Of a stretch of 40,886 bases of DNA, positions 17,611 to 25,536 are shown one piece after another (position 1 is the stretch's first letter; each line of letters starts with the position of its first letter). Origin of the DNA: DAOQTX01 sp035340715 (GTDB lineage Bacteria > Bacteroidota > Bacteroidia > AKYH767-A > OLB10); contig DAOQTX010000022.1 in NCBI GenBank assembly GCA_035340715.1, positions 1 to 40,886 on the forward strand, read 5' to 3'. The notes below the pieces were generated by a model. It was not told the DNA's origin. It did no database searches and saw only the letters and a list, made by a program, of their open reading frames with translations. The translations under genes were made by a program, and so were the position numbers.

Positions 17611-17927
17611 ACATAAGATGTAGTAAACATGATTTTCTTTTAGGGTTTAGAGTTTCTTAATTGCAAAGCCGGCTATGATCCACGAGCCGGTTTTGTTTTT
17701 TGTTTTCATACATATGCTCAGTTATTCAATTGTATTTAAGTGGTTATTTACACTCAATTGTATCGCCCTTAATTATTTGATTGCATTACAATCAAATTCA
17801 TAAAAAAGTAACAAATTCCTTGTACATGTTAATAACATTTGGCCTAATTCTATTGCCTTTACAAGCCTTTTTGTCAAATTTGTCTTCCTGTCTTCAAAAT
17901 TGATAATTAACTAATCAAAATATTTTT
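17611..17927. other. intergenic region before recA
   Basis: 317 bp without a gene. It holds the terminator of the padR-pspC operon near its left end. A weak promoter candidate lies at the right: TTG 17853-17855, 19 bp, then CAAATTTG 17875-17882 (one mismatch to TAnnTTTG). I see no obvious LexA-type palindrome. The rest is AT-rich with no open frame of note. Confidence 0.6.
17663..17700 (+). terminator. intrinsic terminator after pspC-domain gene
   Basis: Long stem: GCAAAGCCGGCT (17663-17674) with AGCCGGTTTTGT (17685-17696), including G-U pairs; the core CCGGCT/AGCCGG is perfect. The loop is ATGATCCACG and a T-rich tail follows. Confidence 0.8.
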
Positions 17928-18944
17928 ATGGCCACAGCAACTGACAACAAAGAGAAATTAAAAGTACTTCAACTCGCCATCGACCGGATTGAAAAAGCAT
18001 ACGGTAAAGGCACAATCATGCGCTTGAATGATGATGTAATTGAGCCAATGGAAGCCATTAGCACCGGATCTATAAGCCTTGATGCTGCATTAGGAGTTGG
18101 CGGATTGCCAAAAGGAAGAGTAATTGAAATATACGGACCTGAATCATCGGGTAAAACTACCCTTGCCATTCATGCAATTGCTAATGTTCAGCGCGATGGA
18201 GGAATAGCAGCATTTATTGATGCCGAACATGCGTTTGATCGATACTATGCTCAAAAATTGGGCGTAGATCTTGAAGGGCTTCTCATCTCTCAACCCGATA
18301 ATGGAGAGCAAGCATTAGAAATTGCCGATAATCTTATTCGTTCGGGAGCTATTGACATTATTGTGATTGACTCCGTTGCCGCCTTAACACCAAAGAGTGA
18401 GATTGAAGGTGAGATGGGTGAGAGTAAGATGGGATTGCAGGCAAGACTTATGTCGCAAGCACTTAGAAAACTTACCGCCACTATCAATCGAACTAAGTGC
18501 TGTTGTATTTTTATCAATCAATTGCGTGAAAAAATTGGAGTCATGTTTGGAAACCCGGAAACTACAACCGGTGGTAATGCTTTGAAATTTTATTCATCGG
18601 TGCGATTAGATATTCGCAGGTCTACTCAAATCAAAGATGGAGAAAATGTTACTGGTAATCGTACTAAGGTTAAAATTGTAAAGAACAAAGTTGCTCCACC
18701 ATTTCGTACAGCCGAATTTGACATCATGTATGGTGAAGGTATATCTAAGGTGGGAGAAATTGTTGACTTGGGAACGGAATATGGTATTATAAAGAAAAGT
18801 GGCTCATGGTATAGCTATGGTGATACTAAAATTGGACAGGGCAGGGATGCGGTTAAACAAATGTTGTTAGACAATCCTGAACTTTCTGACGAGTTGGAAA
18901 CATTGTTGCGCGAAGCCATTGAAGGCAAACAGGCAAACGCTTAA
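17928..18944 (+). CDS. recA: recombinase RecA
   Basis: 338 aa. ATP-dependent DNA strand exchange and SOS coprotease. Walker A 'GPESSGKT' at residues 70-77; Walker B 'IDIIVIDSVAAL'; the L1 and L2 DNA-binding loops appear as 'EGEMGESKMGLQARLMSQALRK' (in pieces) and 'FGNPETTTGGNALKFYSSVR'. 'FINQLREKIG' is canonical. The C-terminus is short, lacking the long acidic tail of E. coli RecA. It is monocistronic: a strong terminator follows after 18 bp. A single weak promoter candidate is visible upstream. Confidence 0.98.
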   Translation: MATATDNKEKLKVLQLAIDRIEKAYGKGTIMRLNDDVIEPMEAISTGSISLDAALGVGGLPKGRVIEIYGPESSGKTTLAIHAIANVQRDGGIAAFIDAEHAFDRYYAQKLGVDLEGLLISQPDNGEQALEIADNLIRSGAIDIIVIDSVAALTPKSEIEGEMGESKMGLQARLMSQALRKLTATINRTKCCCIFINQLREKIGVMFGNPETTTGGNALKFYSSVRLDIRRSTQIKDGENVTGNRTKVKIVKNKVAPPFRTAEFDIMYGEGISKVGEIVDLGTEYGIIKKSGSWYSYGDTKIGQGRDAVKQMLLDNPELSDELETLLREAIEGKQANA

Positions 18945-18962
18945 CCCCTCTCTCTTATATAT

Positions 18963-19002
18963 AAAGCGATAAATCCTATTTTTGTGGTTTATCGCTTTTT
19001 TT
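18963..19002 (+). terminator. intrinsic terminator of recA
   Basis: Perfect 11-bp stem AAAGCGATAAA (18963-18973) / TTTATCGCTTT (18988-18998), 14-nt loop, T run to 19002. The loop contains TATTTTTG (18977-18984), a -7-like element for the next gene, whose ATG is directly after the T run. Confidence 0.88.
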
Positions 19003-20007
19003 ATGTCAAAAAGAAAAATACTATATCTCTGCATTTGCATTATCACAATTGCAGCATGTAATCCATCTGAACAAAAAGAAAACAATTCTGAAGACGTTGA
19101 TTTTGAAACTAGATTAAAACAGCTAAACGAGGAAATAGAAAAAAATCCTCAAAGTGGATTGGCCTACTATAATCGATCAAAATTATATTTCGATCATCAA
19201 AAATTAAGCGAATCGGTTCTTGACATTAGAAGAGCGATGCAATACGACAGCACCAATGCTGATATTCATTATCTCTATGCCGATTTGAGTTTTATGTCGA
19301 ATAGATTGCGCGAAGCTAAAGAAGGATTTGAAAAATGTATTGCACTGAATCCTACACATCGTGATGCCATTGTTAAACTAGGGGAGATGTACTATTATTT
19401 ACGTGAATATCAGCGGGCACTCGATTTGGCAAATGATGCTTTAAAGTTGGATGTGCATTTCGAGCGTGCATATTTCTTAAAAGGAATGGTGTATAAAGAA
19501 ACCGGAGATACCGTTAGAGCTATTTCTAGTTTTCAAACTGCAGTAGAGCAAAACACTCAGTACTTGAATGCTTTTATGCAATTGGCATTAATTCATATGG
19601 CTAAGAAAAATATTGTAGCATTAGATTATTTGAATTCTGCCCTTCGTATCAATCCTAGAAGCGAAGAAGCATTGTATGCTCGCGGTCTATATTTTCAAGA
19701 AAATGGAGAACTAGATAAAGCCATAAGTGATTACACAAATTTAGTACTGATTGATCCAGGCCATCGTTCGGCCCATTTTAATTTAGGGTACATACACTAC
19801 AATTATCTTGGTTTAAATGACGAAGCGATAAAGCATTATGAAAAAGCACTACAAGCTGATAGCACATATGCCGAAGCTATGTACAACATGGGTTTATGTT
19901 ATGAAGCACGTGGAGAAATTAATACCGCAAAAAGCTTGTATTCAAAAGCATTGATAATAAAACCGGGTTACGAACTACCGGCCAACGGGCTACAACGGCT
20001 AAAATAA
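19003..20007 (+). CDS. TPR-repeat lipoprotein
   Basis: 334 aa. ATG 19003 is chosen because it gives a lipoprotein signal peptide ('ILYLCICIITIAAC', lipobox Cys about residue 19); upstream GTG/TTG starts fall inside the recA terminator. Residues about 45-330 are made of about eight tetratricopeptide repeats (for example 'AYYNRSKLYFDHQKLSESVL', 'AHFNLGYIHYNYLGLNDEAI', 'AMYNMGLCYEARGEINTA'). TPR arrays bind other proteins, so this is a likely scaffold on the periplasmic side; the partner is unknown. Confidence 0.9.
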   Translation: MSKRKILYLCICIITIAACNPSEQKENNSEDVDFETRLKQLNEEIEKNPQSGLAYYNRSKLYFDHQKLSESVLDIRRAMQYDSTNADIHYLYADLSFMSNRLREAKEGFEKCIALNPTHRDAIVKLGEMYYYLREYQRALDLANDALKLDVHFERAYFLKGMVYKETGDTVRAISSFQTAVEQNTQYLNAFMQLALIHMAKKNIVALDYLNSALRINPRSEEALYARGLYFQENGELDKAISDYTNLVLIDPGHRSAHFNLGYIHYNYLGLNDEAIKHYEKALQADSTYAEAMYNMGLCYEARGEINTAKSLYSKALIIKPGYELPANGLQRLK

Positions 20008-20008
20008 A

Positions 20009-20036
20009 AAAAGGCACAATTTTCATTGCACCTTTT
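20009..20036 (-). terminator. terminator between TPR gene and tRNA-Met, probably serving the tRNA
   Basis: AAAAGG (20009-20014) pairs with CCTTTT (20031-20036), and CAAT with ATTG, around a TTTC loop with a CA/CA internal mismatch. On the minus strand the hairpin is followed by a run of T, so it best fits the end of the tRNA transcript; it may work both ways. Confidence 0.5.
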
Positions 20037-20038
20037 CG

Positions 20039-20112
20039 TAGCGAAGGGGGGAGTCGAACCCCCGACCTCAGGGTTATGAATCCTGCGCTCTAACCATCTG
20101 AGCTACCTCGCC
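20039..20112 (-). tRNA. tRNA-Met (CAT anticodon)
   Basis: 74 nt on the minus strand. The acceptor stem is GGCGAGG with CTTCGCT (two G-U pairs) and discriminator A; D arm GCTC/GAGC; anticodon loop TTCATAA with CAT at 20078-20076; T arm GGGGG TTCGACT CCCCC. CCA is not encoded. The anticodon stem has one A-C mismatch at its top pair. A CAT anticodon could also be a lysidine-modified tRNA-Ile; the first position paired as G-U does not suggest an initiator, and I favour elongator Met. Two extra 5' halves of this gene lie directly upstream. Confidence 0.85.
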
Positions 20113-20157
20113 AAAACTTTATTTAATCAAAGGTTTGGTAAGCTGTTGAGTTGCTGT

Positions 20158-20205
20158 CAGGATCATGAAATAATCCTGCGCTCTAACCATCTGAGCTACC
20201 TCGCC
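20158..20205 (-). pseudogene. tRNA-Met 5'-half copy (proximal)
   Basis: Minus strand from GGCGAGG at 20205: it reproduces the acceptor 5' strand and D arm, then CAGGAT (20179-20174), loop TATTTCATG, ATCCTG (20163-20158). This is a perfect 6-bp hairpin in place of the anticodon arm that still holds TTCAT. The T arm and acceptor 3' strand are absent. Confidence 0.75.
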
Positions 20206-20250
20206 AAAACTTTATTTAATCAAAGGTTTGGTAAGCTGTTGAGTTGCTGT

Positions 20251-20298
20251 CAGGATCATGAAATAATCCTACGCTCTAACCATCTGAGCTACCTCGCC
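20251..20298 (-). pseudogene. tRNA-Met 5'-half copy (distal)
   Basis: Same 48-nt layout as the proximal half copy, with one base change that turns the first pair of the anticodon-like stem from C-G to U-G. It is the copy nearest the probable promoter. Confidence 0.75.
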
Positions 20299-20309
20299 AT
20301 TTGGGAGCG

Positions 20310-20317
20310 CAAAAATA
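20310..20317 (-). promoter_or_regulatory. -7 element upstream of the tRNA-half array
   Basis: Minus-strand TATTTTTG fits TAnnTTTG and lies 11 bp before the distal half copy, so transcription from here would run through both half copies before the intact tRNA. No clear -33 TTG. Confidence 0.4.
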
Positions 20318-20457
20318 ATAAAAAACCTTTGTGATCATAACTAATCATTAATGATTAAACAACAGAATATAATTTGATTAAGGAGTTTTTATTGCTTGAT
20401 ATAATTTTTATATTGTTTGCGTAAATGAGCGCTAAGGCTCTAATTCTCAACAATTCC

Positions 20458-20856
20458 ATGGCTAAAAATAAATCGAGCGGAAAAAAGAAATTCAATCTTG
20501 AGTTTGAAATGCGATCATCTCCCCGAATTTTGTTTAATTATTTGAGTACTGCTTCCGGGCTTCAGGCCTGGTTTGCCGATAACGTAATAGTTCAAGATGG
20601 GAATTATATATTCCAGTGGCAGGAAGAGGACGATGCAACCGCTGAAATGATAAACAACAAAGACAATCAATCCGTTCGCTTTAAATGGGTCAATGAAGAT
20701 GAAGAAGTTTATACGGAATTTGAGATCATTACCGATGATATTACTTCCGATGTTGGATTAATGATAACTGATTTTGCTGAAAGTGAAGACTTAGAAGAAG
20801 CCCAAATGATTTGGGAAGCTCAAGTTGACAAATTGCGAAATGTACTAGGATCATAA
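20458..20856 (+). CDS. START-like domain protein (Bacteroidota)
   Basis: 132 aa from ATG 20458. The frame also has ATG 20425, but the family N-terminus is 'KKKFNLEFEMRSSPRILFNYLST', which favours the later start. The fold is SRPBCC/START-like: 'SGLQAWFADNV', 'YIFQWQEEDDATAEM', 'VRFKWVNEDEEVYTEFEI', then a C-terminal helix 'AQMIWEAQVDKLRNVLGS'. In Bacteroidota this family is commonly found close to LptF/LptG-type permeases, as here (630 bp away). The ligand and function are unknown. It is divergent from the tRNA. Confidence 0.85.
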   Translation: MAKNKSSGKKKFNLEFEMRSSPRILFNYLSTASGLQAWFADNVIVQDGNYIFQWQEEDDATAEMINNKDNQSVRFKWVNEDEEVYTEFEIITDDITSDVGLMITDFAESEDLEEAQMIWEAQVDKLRNVLGS

Positions 20857-21444
20857 TGCACAGAAGAAAGAGTTGTAGAATTTAATTCCAACATTGATCA
20901 TCTTTTCATATTCATTCAAAGAAATCTTTTGACTGATTTTTACAAAATCTTTCTCTTTTAAATGTTGTTCTATGTATTGAGTGGACAATGAGTTCAATAG
21001 AACAGAATTGTTTTCATTGAAATGATATTCCCAGGGGTGTTGGTTGATGCACCAATAATGATTAGAAACTTCTGATGCTAATAAAGATTTTATCTGATAA
21101 AGATATTTTTCTTTAAAGAGCCCACTGATATGGATCGTAAAACTAATTTCGTTACCCCACCAAATCATGGTTCGACAAGCCATTACATCTTTACCATAAA
21201 AGCAACGAGGATAATCCAGTACCCAATAAGGAAAGTTTAAATAATTTTCGCCTCGGCTAATTTTTGCACTTTCCTTTTCCAACAATTCTAAAAGTAATTC
21301 GTTCTCATTCGATAGATCATTCATTTTTGAAATAAATGACTCCAACAGATTATTGAGTTTTATTCCAATGTTCTTTTTAAGAATAAAAAACTCTTTGTTC
21401 TCTAAACAAGTGGTTTCATCATTGCTAAGTGCTACATTTGCCAT
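20851..21444 (-). CDS. conserved-looking hypothetical protein, 197 aa
   Basis: No named domain recognised. Cytoplasmic, no signal peptide. The N-terminal half is helical and charged ('KLNNLLESFISKMNDLSNENELL'); the central part 'KISRGENYLNFPYWVLDYPRCF' and 'MIWWGNEISFTIHISG' looks like a conserved beta core; 'HYWCINQHPWEYHF' follows. The pattern resembles a hypothetical family I associate with Bacteroidota, but I cannot name it. It overlaps the end of the START-like gene by 6 bp, convergent, and is divergent from the LptF/G gene with 41 bp between starts. Confidence 0.7.
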   Translation of the reverse strand: MANVALSNDETTCLENKEFFILKKNIGIKLNNLLESFISKMNDLSNENELLLELLEKESAKISRGENYLNFPYWVLDYPRCFYGKDVMACRTMIWWGNEISFTIHISGLFKEKYLYQIKSLLASEVSNHYWCINQHPWEYHFNENNSVLLNSLSTQYIEQHLKEKDFVKISQKISLNEYEKMINVGIKFYNSFFCAL

Positions 21445-21485
21445 GTTCTACAATATCGAAATTTAGCCGGACTTAAAAATACATA

Positions 21486-22913
21486 ATGCAAATAAAAAAG
21501 CTGCACATAATGGTTTTAAGAGCATTTATTGCTCCATTCCTGGCTACATTTTTTATTGCACTGTTTGTACTGCTTATGCAGTTTCTTTGGAAGTATATTG
21601 ACGATTTGGTTGGAAAAGGATTAGAATGGTACGTAGTTGCCGAGTTGTTAATGTACACATCAGCCACTTTGATTCCTCTGGCTTTGCCTTTAGCTATCTT
21701 GGTTTCATCTATTATGACATTTGGAAATTTGGCCGAACATTTTGAAATCGTAGCAGCCAAATCAGCCGGTATCAGCTTATTTCGATTGATGGTGCCCTTG
21801 ATAACAGTAGCTATTTTCATAAGCGCTTTTGCATTTTATTTTTCAAATAATATTCTACCGATCACGAATTTAAAAATGGGTTCACTTCTTTATGATGTAA
21901 GGCAACAAAAACCAGCATTATCTATCAAGGAAGGAGTTTTTTATAGCGGACTGGATGGTTATAGTATCAAAGTTGGGAAGAAAGGAAAGGATGGAAAAAC
22001 GCTTTACGATGTGATGGTTTACGATCATACAAAAAGCGCTGGCAATACAACTGTTATGCTTGCAGAATCGGGAAGAATGGAAATGTCTTCCGATGAAAAA
22101 TATCTGATTGTGTCAATGTTTAATGGACGCAATTATGAAGAGCAAGGAGGTTATTCAGCGCAAAAGCCAAACAAGCCTTTGTTACGAAGTAGTTTTACAG
22201 AACAAATAGTGTATTTCGATTTATCTACTTTTAAATTAAATCGAACCAATGAAGAATTGTTTAAGGATAATTATCAGATGCTGAATATGAAGCAACTCAC
22301 TCTTTACATTGATTCATTTGATTTGTCGTTGAACAAGAGAGCGGACGAGTTGGTGGTTAACTTAAATCCTTATTTCAACTTTTATAGGGACAGCAGTGTA
22401 TTTGCCGGATTAGCAAATAAAAATATTGAAAAGATTGATCCCATAAGTACTTTGGATGTAGAAGACAGCTTAAGAATTTATGATCATGCCTTAAATCAAG
22501 CTAGAGGAGTGAAGCTATATCTTGACAATTCAAAAGATGATATGGAAGGACGGCAAAGGCAGATTAATAAATTTAATATTGAATGGCATCGAAAACTCAC
22601 ACTCTCCGCTGCTTGTTTAATTTTATTTTTAATAGGTGCGCCACTAGGTGCAATTATTAGAAAGGGAGGATTTGGAATGCCTTTGGTTGTCTCTGTAATT
22701 TTCTTTTTAATTTATCATGTTATATCAATTACAGGTGAGAAGTTTGCAAAAGAAAGTGTGATGACTCCATTGGATGGAATGTGGTTATCGGCCTTGGTTC
22801 TCACACCCATTGGATTATTTCTTATGTACAAAGCAACACACGATTCAAGCTTGTTTGATCCTTCCTATTATTTTGGAAAGTTAGGACGATGGTTAAAACG
22901 ATCTAAATCATGA
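21486..22913 (+). CDS. LptF/LptG family permease
   Basis: 475 aa inner-membrane subunit of the LPS transport ABC complex, which extracts LPS from the inner membrane with LptB. Transmembrane helices lie at about residues 12-35, 53-80 and 98-122, then a periplasmic beta-jellyroll-like region (about 125-350), then three more helices at about 363-385, 392-412 and 425-447. 'LMQFLWKYIDDLVGKG' and 'PLALPLAILVSSIMTFGNLAEHFEIVAAKSAGIS' (in pieces) are the family hallmarks. It is longer than E. coli LptF (366 aa) because of a larger periplasmic segment. The first glycosyltransferase gene overlaps its stop as ATGA. Confidence 0.92.
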   Translation: MQIKKLHIMVLRAFIAPFLATFFIALFVLLMQFLWKYIDDLVGKGLEWYVVAELLMYTSATLIPLALPLAILVSSIMTFGNLAEHFEIVAAKSAGISLFRLMVPLITVAIFISAFAFYFSNNILPITNLKMGSLLYDVRQQKPALSIKEGVFYSGLDGYSIKVGKKGKDGKTLYDVMVYDHTKSAGNTTVMLAESGRMEMSSDEKYLIVSMFNGRNYEEQGGYSAQKPNKPLLRSSFTEQIVYFDLSTFKLNRTNEELFKDNYQMLNMKQLTLYIDSFDLSLNKRADELVVNLNPYFNFYRDSSVFAGLANKNIEKIDPISTLDVEDSLRIYDHALNQARGVKLYLDNSKDDMEGRQRQINKFNIEWHRKLTLSAACLILFLIGAPLGAIIRKGGFGMPLVVSVIFFLIYHVISITGEKFAKESVMTPLDGMWLSALVLTPIGLFLMYKATHDSSLFDPSYYFGKLGRWLKRSKS

Positions 22914-24106
22914 ATGTGCTACAGTTTTGCATTCGAATTCCCTATCCTCCAAACGATGGTGGAAGTATGGCAATGTATAATCTTTCTGAGTCTTTGCTAA
23001 GTAATGGAGCATTGGTGGATGTGTTTGCATTAAATACGTTAAAGCACTTTATTGAACCCAAAGCCATTGATGTTCACTATTCCGAGCGATATAATCTTTC
23101 AACTTGTGTTATCGATACCAATTTAAAGTGGTATAAAGCTTTTGTAAATCTCTTTACCAGCGACTCATACAATATCATTCGTTTTTATTCTGATGATGCG
23201 GCTGAAAAGCTAAAGACGCTATTGTTGAATAAGCAATATGACATTGTTCAGTTAGAAAGCGTTTTTGTAAGCCAGTATATTCCATTGATTCGTAAGTACA
23301 GTAAAGCTAAAATAGTGCTTAGAGCACATAATGTAGAGCATATTATTTGGCAGCGACTAACTCAAAAAGAGAGTAACCCAATCAAACAGGTTTACTTAGG
23401 GTTATTGGCCAGAAGACTGATGGCTTATGAAAATGAAATCATTCATGACCACGATGCGGTTTTACCCATCACTATTGAAGATCAAGGTAGTTTTAAAGAA
23501 ATGAATTTCTCAAAACCGATTCATGTAGTTCCTTTAGGAGTTAATCGCGAACAGTATCAGATCATTGTTCCAAATGATTCATCGAGCATTTATCATTTGG
23601 GGTCAATGGATTGGCTGCCTAATTTGGAAGCCATTCAATGGTATCTGAACAAAATACATCCACTGTTGGTGCAGAAAGAACCCAATTGTAAAGTCCATTT
23701 GGCAGGGAAAGGAATGCCTGATCATTTATTTAAGTTTGCCAATGAACAATTAAAGGTGGAAGGAAAAATTGACAATCCAATGGAATATGCTTCTGACAAA
23801 GGAATAATGATCGTTCCATTATTGTCGGGAGGAGGAATGCGTGTTAAGATCATTGAAGCAATGGCCATGGGTAAAGCAATTGTAAGTACAAGCATTGGGG
23901 CTGAAGGTATTGATTGTCGGCACGGAGAAGATATTATGTTAGCCGATCGTCCGGAAGAATTTGTTACAGCCATTCAACTGCTTCTGAGAGATGCAGCTTT
24001 AAGAAAACGAATAGGAGAAAATGCCAGAAGACTTGCTTTTAGCAAATACGAAAATAGAACGATTGGTAAATCCTTACTTTCATTTTATGAAAGTTTGATG
24101 GTTTGA
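22910..24106 (+). CDS. glycosyltransferase, GT4-like
   Basis: 398 aa, two Rossmann halves of a GT-B fold. The N-terminal half opens 'MNVLQFCIRIPYPPNDGG' with the nucleotide-sugar-acceptor loop; the C-terminal half has 'HLGSMDWLPNLEAIQWY' and the donor-binding 'PLLSGGGMRVKIIEAMAMGKAI' (split), with the EX7E-like region E-A-M-A. No membrane segment, so it acts on the cytoplasmic face. The ATG overlaps the LptF/G stop (22910-22913), and a second glycosyltransferase follows after 4 bp. The trio may serve surface glycan or LPS decoration. Confidence 0.9.
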   Translation: MNVLQFCIRIPYPPNDGGSMAMYNLSESLLSNGALVDVFALNTLKHFIEPKAIDVHYSERYNLSTCVIDTNLKWYKAFVNLFTSDSYNIIRFYSDDAAEKLKTLLLNKQYDIVQLESVFVSQYIPLIRKYSKAKIVLRAHNVEHIIWQRLTQKESNPIKQVYLGLLARRLMAYENEIIHDHDAVLPITIEDQGSFKEMNFSKPIHVVPLGVNREQYQIIVPNDSSSIYHLGSMDWLPNLEAIQWYLNKIHPLLVQKEPNCKVHLAGKGMPDHLFKFANEQLKVEGKIDNPMEYASDKGIMIVPLLSGGGMRVKIIEAMAMGKAIVSTSIGAEGIDCRHGEDIMLADRPEEFVTAIQLLLRDAALRKRIGENARRLAFSKYENRTIGKSLLSFYESLMV

Positions 24107-24110
24107 GCAA

Positions 24111-25301
24111 ATGAGAATAGTTTTTATAACATCCAGAATTCCATTTCCTCCTCATAAGGGAGATCAGCTAAGAGCATTTCAGCAAATTAAAATGCTTTCT
24201 TCTTTACATGAAGTACATTTAATTTCGATAGATGTTTCTGGCAAGAATTTGACTAAGAGTTTTGGTGAATTAGAAAAGTTTTGCACGTCAATAAATGTTT
24301 TCCACAAATCAAGATTCAAAGCCTGGTGGAGTATAGTAAAAGCTTTATTTGGCTCTACGGCATTACAAGTAGCTTATTTTTTTTCACCAAAGTTGTCCAA
24401 TCAAATTAATTCTACGGTTCGACAAATAAAACCTGACCTACTGTACTTTCAACTAGCACGTACAGTTAAATATGCTGCAGGCTTGCAAGAGTATAAATTA
24501 GCAGTTGATTTGCAAGATGCCTTCTCAAAAGGATTAATGCAGAGAAGTCGACAAAGTTATTTTCCTCTTTCATATTTGTTTTCACTCGAATGTAAACGAT
24601 TGCAAAAGTTTGAAAGTGATATTATTCGTCAGTTTAATCATGTGTATATTATCTCCAATCAGGACAAAGAATATTTTAATTCAATACCCGATCATAAAAA
24701 GATTGAAATACTTCCCAATGCGGTGGACACAGAAAAGTTTAGTTCAAAATCCGTAGCCAAGGATATAGATATTTGTTTTACTGGTAATATGGATTATGCT
24801 CCGAATATTGCAACAGCTCTTTTTTTGATTCGTGATGTATTTCCACTTGTGCAAAAAGAAATGCCGCAAACAAACTTATACATAGTGGGAGCTAATCCTC
24901 ATCGTAGTATAACAGTTTATCGCTCAGCTAATATAGTTGTCACTGGTTGGGTAGACAATATTGTATCTTATTATAGGCGGACAAAGGTGTTTTGTGCTCC
25001 CATGAATAGTGGTATAGGATTGCAAAACAAATTATTGGAAGCAATGGCTGTTGGGGTTCCTTGCATTACTTCATCGTTGTGCAATGCTGCCATTAATGCA
25101 ATTTCTGATCAGCACTTAATCGTTTCCGATTCTGCAGAGCGAACAGCAAATGAGATTATACGATTGTTGATGGATCAAGATCGTGCAAAGCAAATAGGGG
25201 ATTCGGGTCGAGAATTTGTACATGAAAACTTTTCTCCTAATAAAGTTGAAGCAAAATTGTTGACTCTTTTCCGTGCAATTCAACCAAAGGAGCATAAATA
25301 A
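24111..25301 (+). CDS. glycosyltransferase, GT4-like
   Basis: 396 aa, paralogous in layout to the preceding gene. The N-terminus 'MRIVFITSRIPFPPHKGDQLRAFQQI' (in pieces) is typical of GT4 enzymes of the PEP-CTERM/sugar transferase type. The donor-binding half contains 'ICFTGNMDYAPNIATALFLI' and 'APMNSGIGLQNKLLEAMAVG'. It is the last gene of the LptF/G-glycosyltransferase operon, closed by a clear terminator. Sugar donor and acceptor cannot be told from sequence. Confidence 0.9.
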   Translation: MRIVFITSRIPFPPHKGDQLRAFQQIKMLSSLHEVHLISIDVSGKNLTKSFGELEKFCTSINVFHKSRFKAWWSIVKALFGSTALQVAYFFSPKLSNQINSTVRQIKPDLLYFQLARTVKYAAGLQEYKLAVDLQDAFSKGLMQRSRQSYFPLSYLFSLECKRLQKFESDIIRQFNHVYIISNQDKEYFNSIPDHKKIEILPNAVDTEKFSSKSVAKDIDICFTGNMDYAPNIATALFLIRDVFPLVQKEMPQTNLYIVGANPHRSITVYRSANIVVTGWVDNIVSYYRRTKVFCAPMNSGIGLQNKLLEAMAVGVPCITSSLCNAAINAISDQHLIVSDSAERTANEIIRLLMDQDRAKQIGDSGREFVHENFSPNKVEAKLLTLFRAIQPKEHK

Positions 25302-25332
25302 AAAAGCTCTGCATTTATACAGAGCTTTTTTA
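25301..25332 (+). terminator. intrinsic terminator of the glycosyltransferase operon
   Basis: AAAAAGCTCTG (25301-25311) pairs perfectly with CAGAGCTTTTT (25320-25330) around CATTTATA, then T. It starts at the last base of the stop codon. Confidence 0.9.
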
Positions 25333-25343
25333 ATGTTGAATCG

Positions 25344-25412
25344 GATTCAGGCCAGATGCCTAATGCCTTACGGGGCATTCTACATCTGAATCAACCTAAA
25401 AACTAACCAAAA
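25344..25412 (+). repeat. hairpin repeat, copy 1
   Basis: Outer pairing GATTCAG (25344-25350) with CTGAATC (25386-25392), alternatively AGATG (25354-25358) with CATCT (25383-25387). Inner stem AATGCC (25362-25367)/GGCATT (25374-25379) closes the loop TTACGG. The single-stranded tail continues with ACTAACCAAAAACC. Confidence 0.7.
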
Positions 25413-25447
25413 ACCAATTCAGTTTTTTGATGATTAGTTGTAAATAC

Positions 25448-25508
25448 CAGCAGAGGCCGGCCGCCTTACGGGGCAGCCGTCACCACTGATAAAACCTAAA
25501 ACTAACCC
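25448..25508 (+). repeat. hairpin repeat, copy 2
   Basis: Inner stem GGCcGCC (25459-25465) with GGCaGCC (25472-25478), one mismatch, around the loop TTACGG; the outer stem is weak (CAG/CTG). The tail AACCTAAAACTAACCC follows as in the other copies. Confidence 0.65.
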
Positions 25509-25536
25509 GTTTCTTATGTTGTCATGTTTTTTGGTA

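Larger units (their letters stand above)
20081..20299 (-). repeat. 93-bp tandem repeat carrying 5' halves of tRNA-Met
   Basis: Two identical 93-bp units (20081-20173 and 20174-20266) plus a 33-bp partial third (20267-20299, one change G to A at 20271). Each unit holds the 5' half of the tRNA gene (acceptor 5' strand, D arm, 5' strand of the anticodon stem) and about 60 bp of upstream linker. Only the leftmost unit continues into a full tRNA. No gene is encoded here; the open frames across it are repeat by-products. Confidence 0.95.

Noticed and set aside
17611..17927. SOS (LexA-type) box before recA
   Set aside because: No clear palindrome of that kind is visible in the intergenic region.
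20039..20299. Attachment site of an integrated element at tRNA-Met
   Set aside because: The duplicated part is the 5' half and upstream linker, not the 3' end used by most integrases, and no integrase or foreign gene is next to it.
20146..20334. Open frame of 62 codons across the tRNA repeats
   Set aside because: It is made of the tandem tRNA-half repeat, contains the same peptide twice only because the DNA is duplicated, and has no coding signs.
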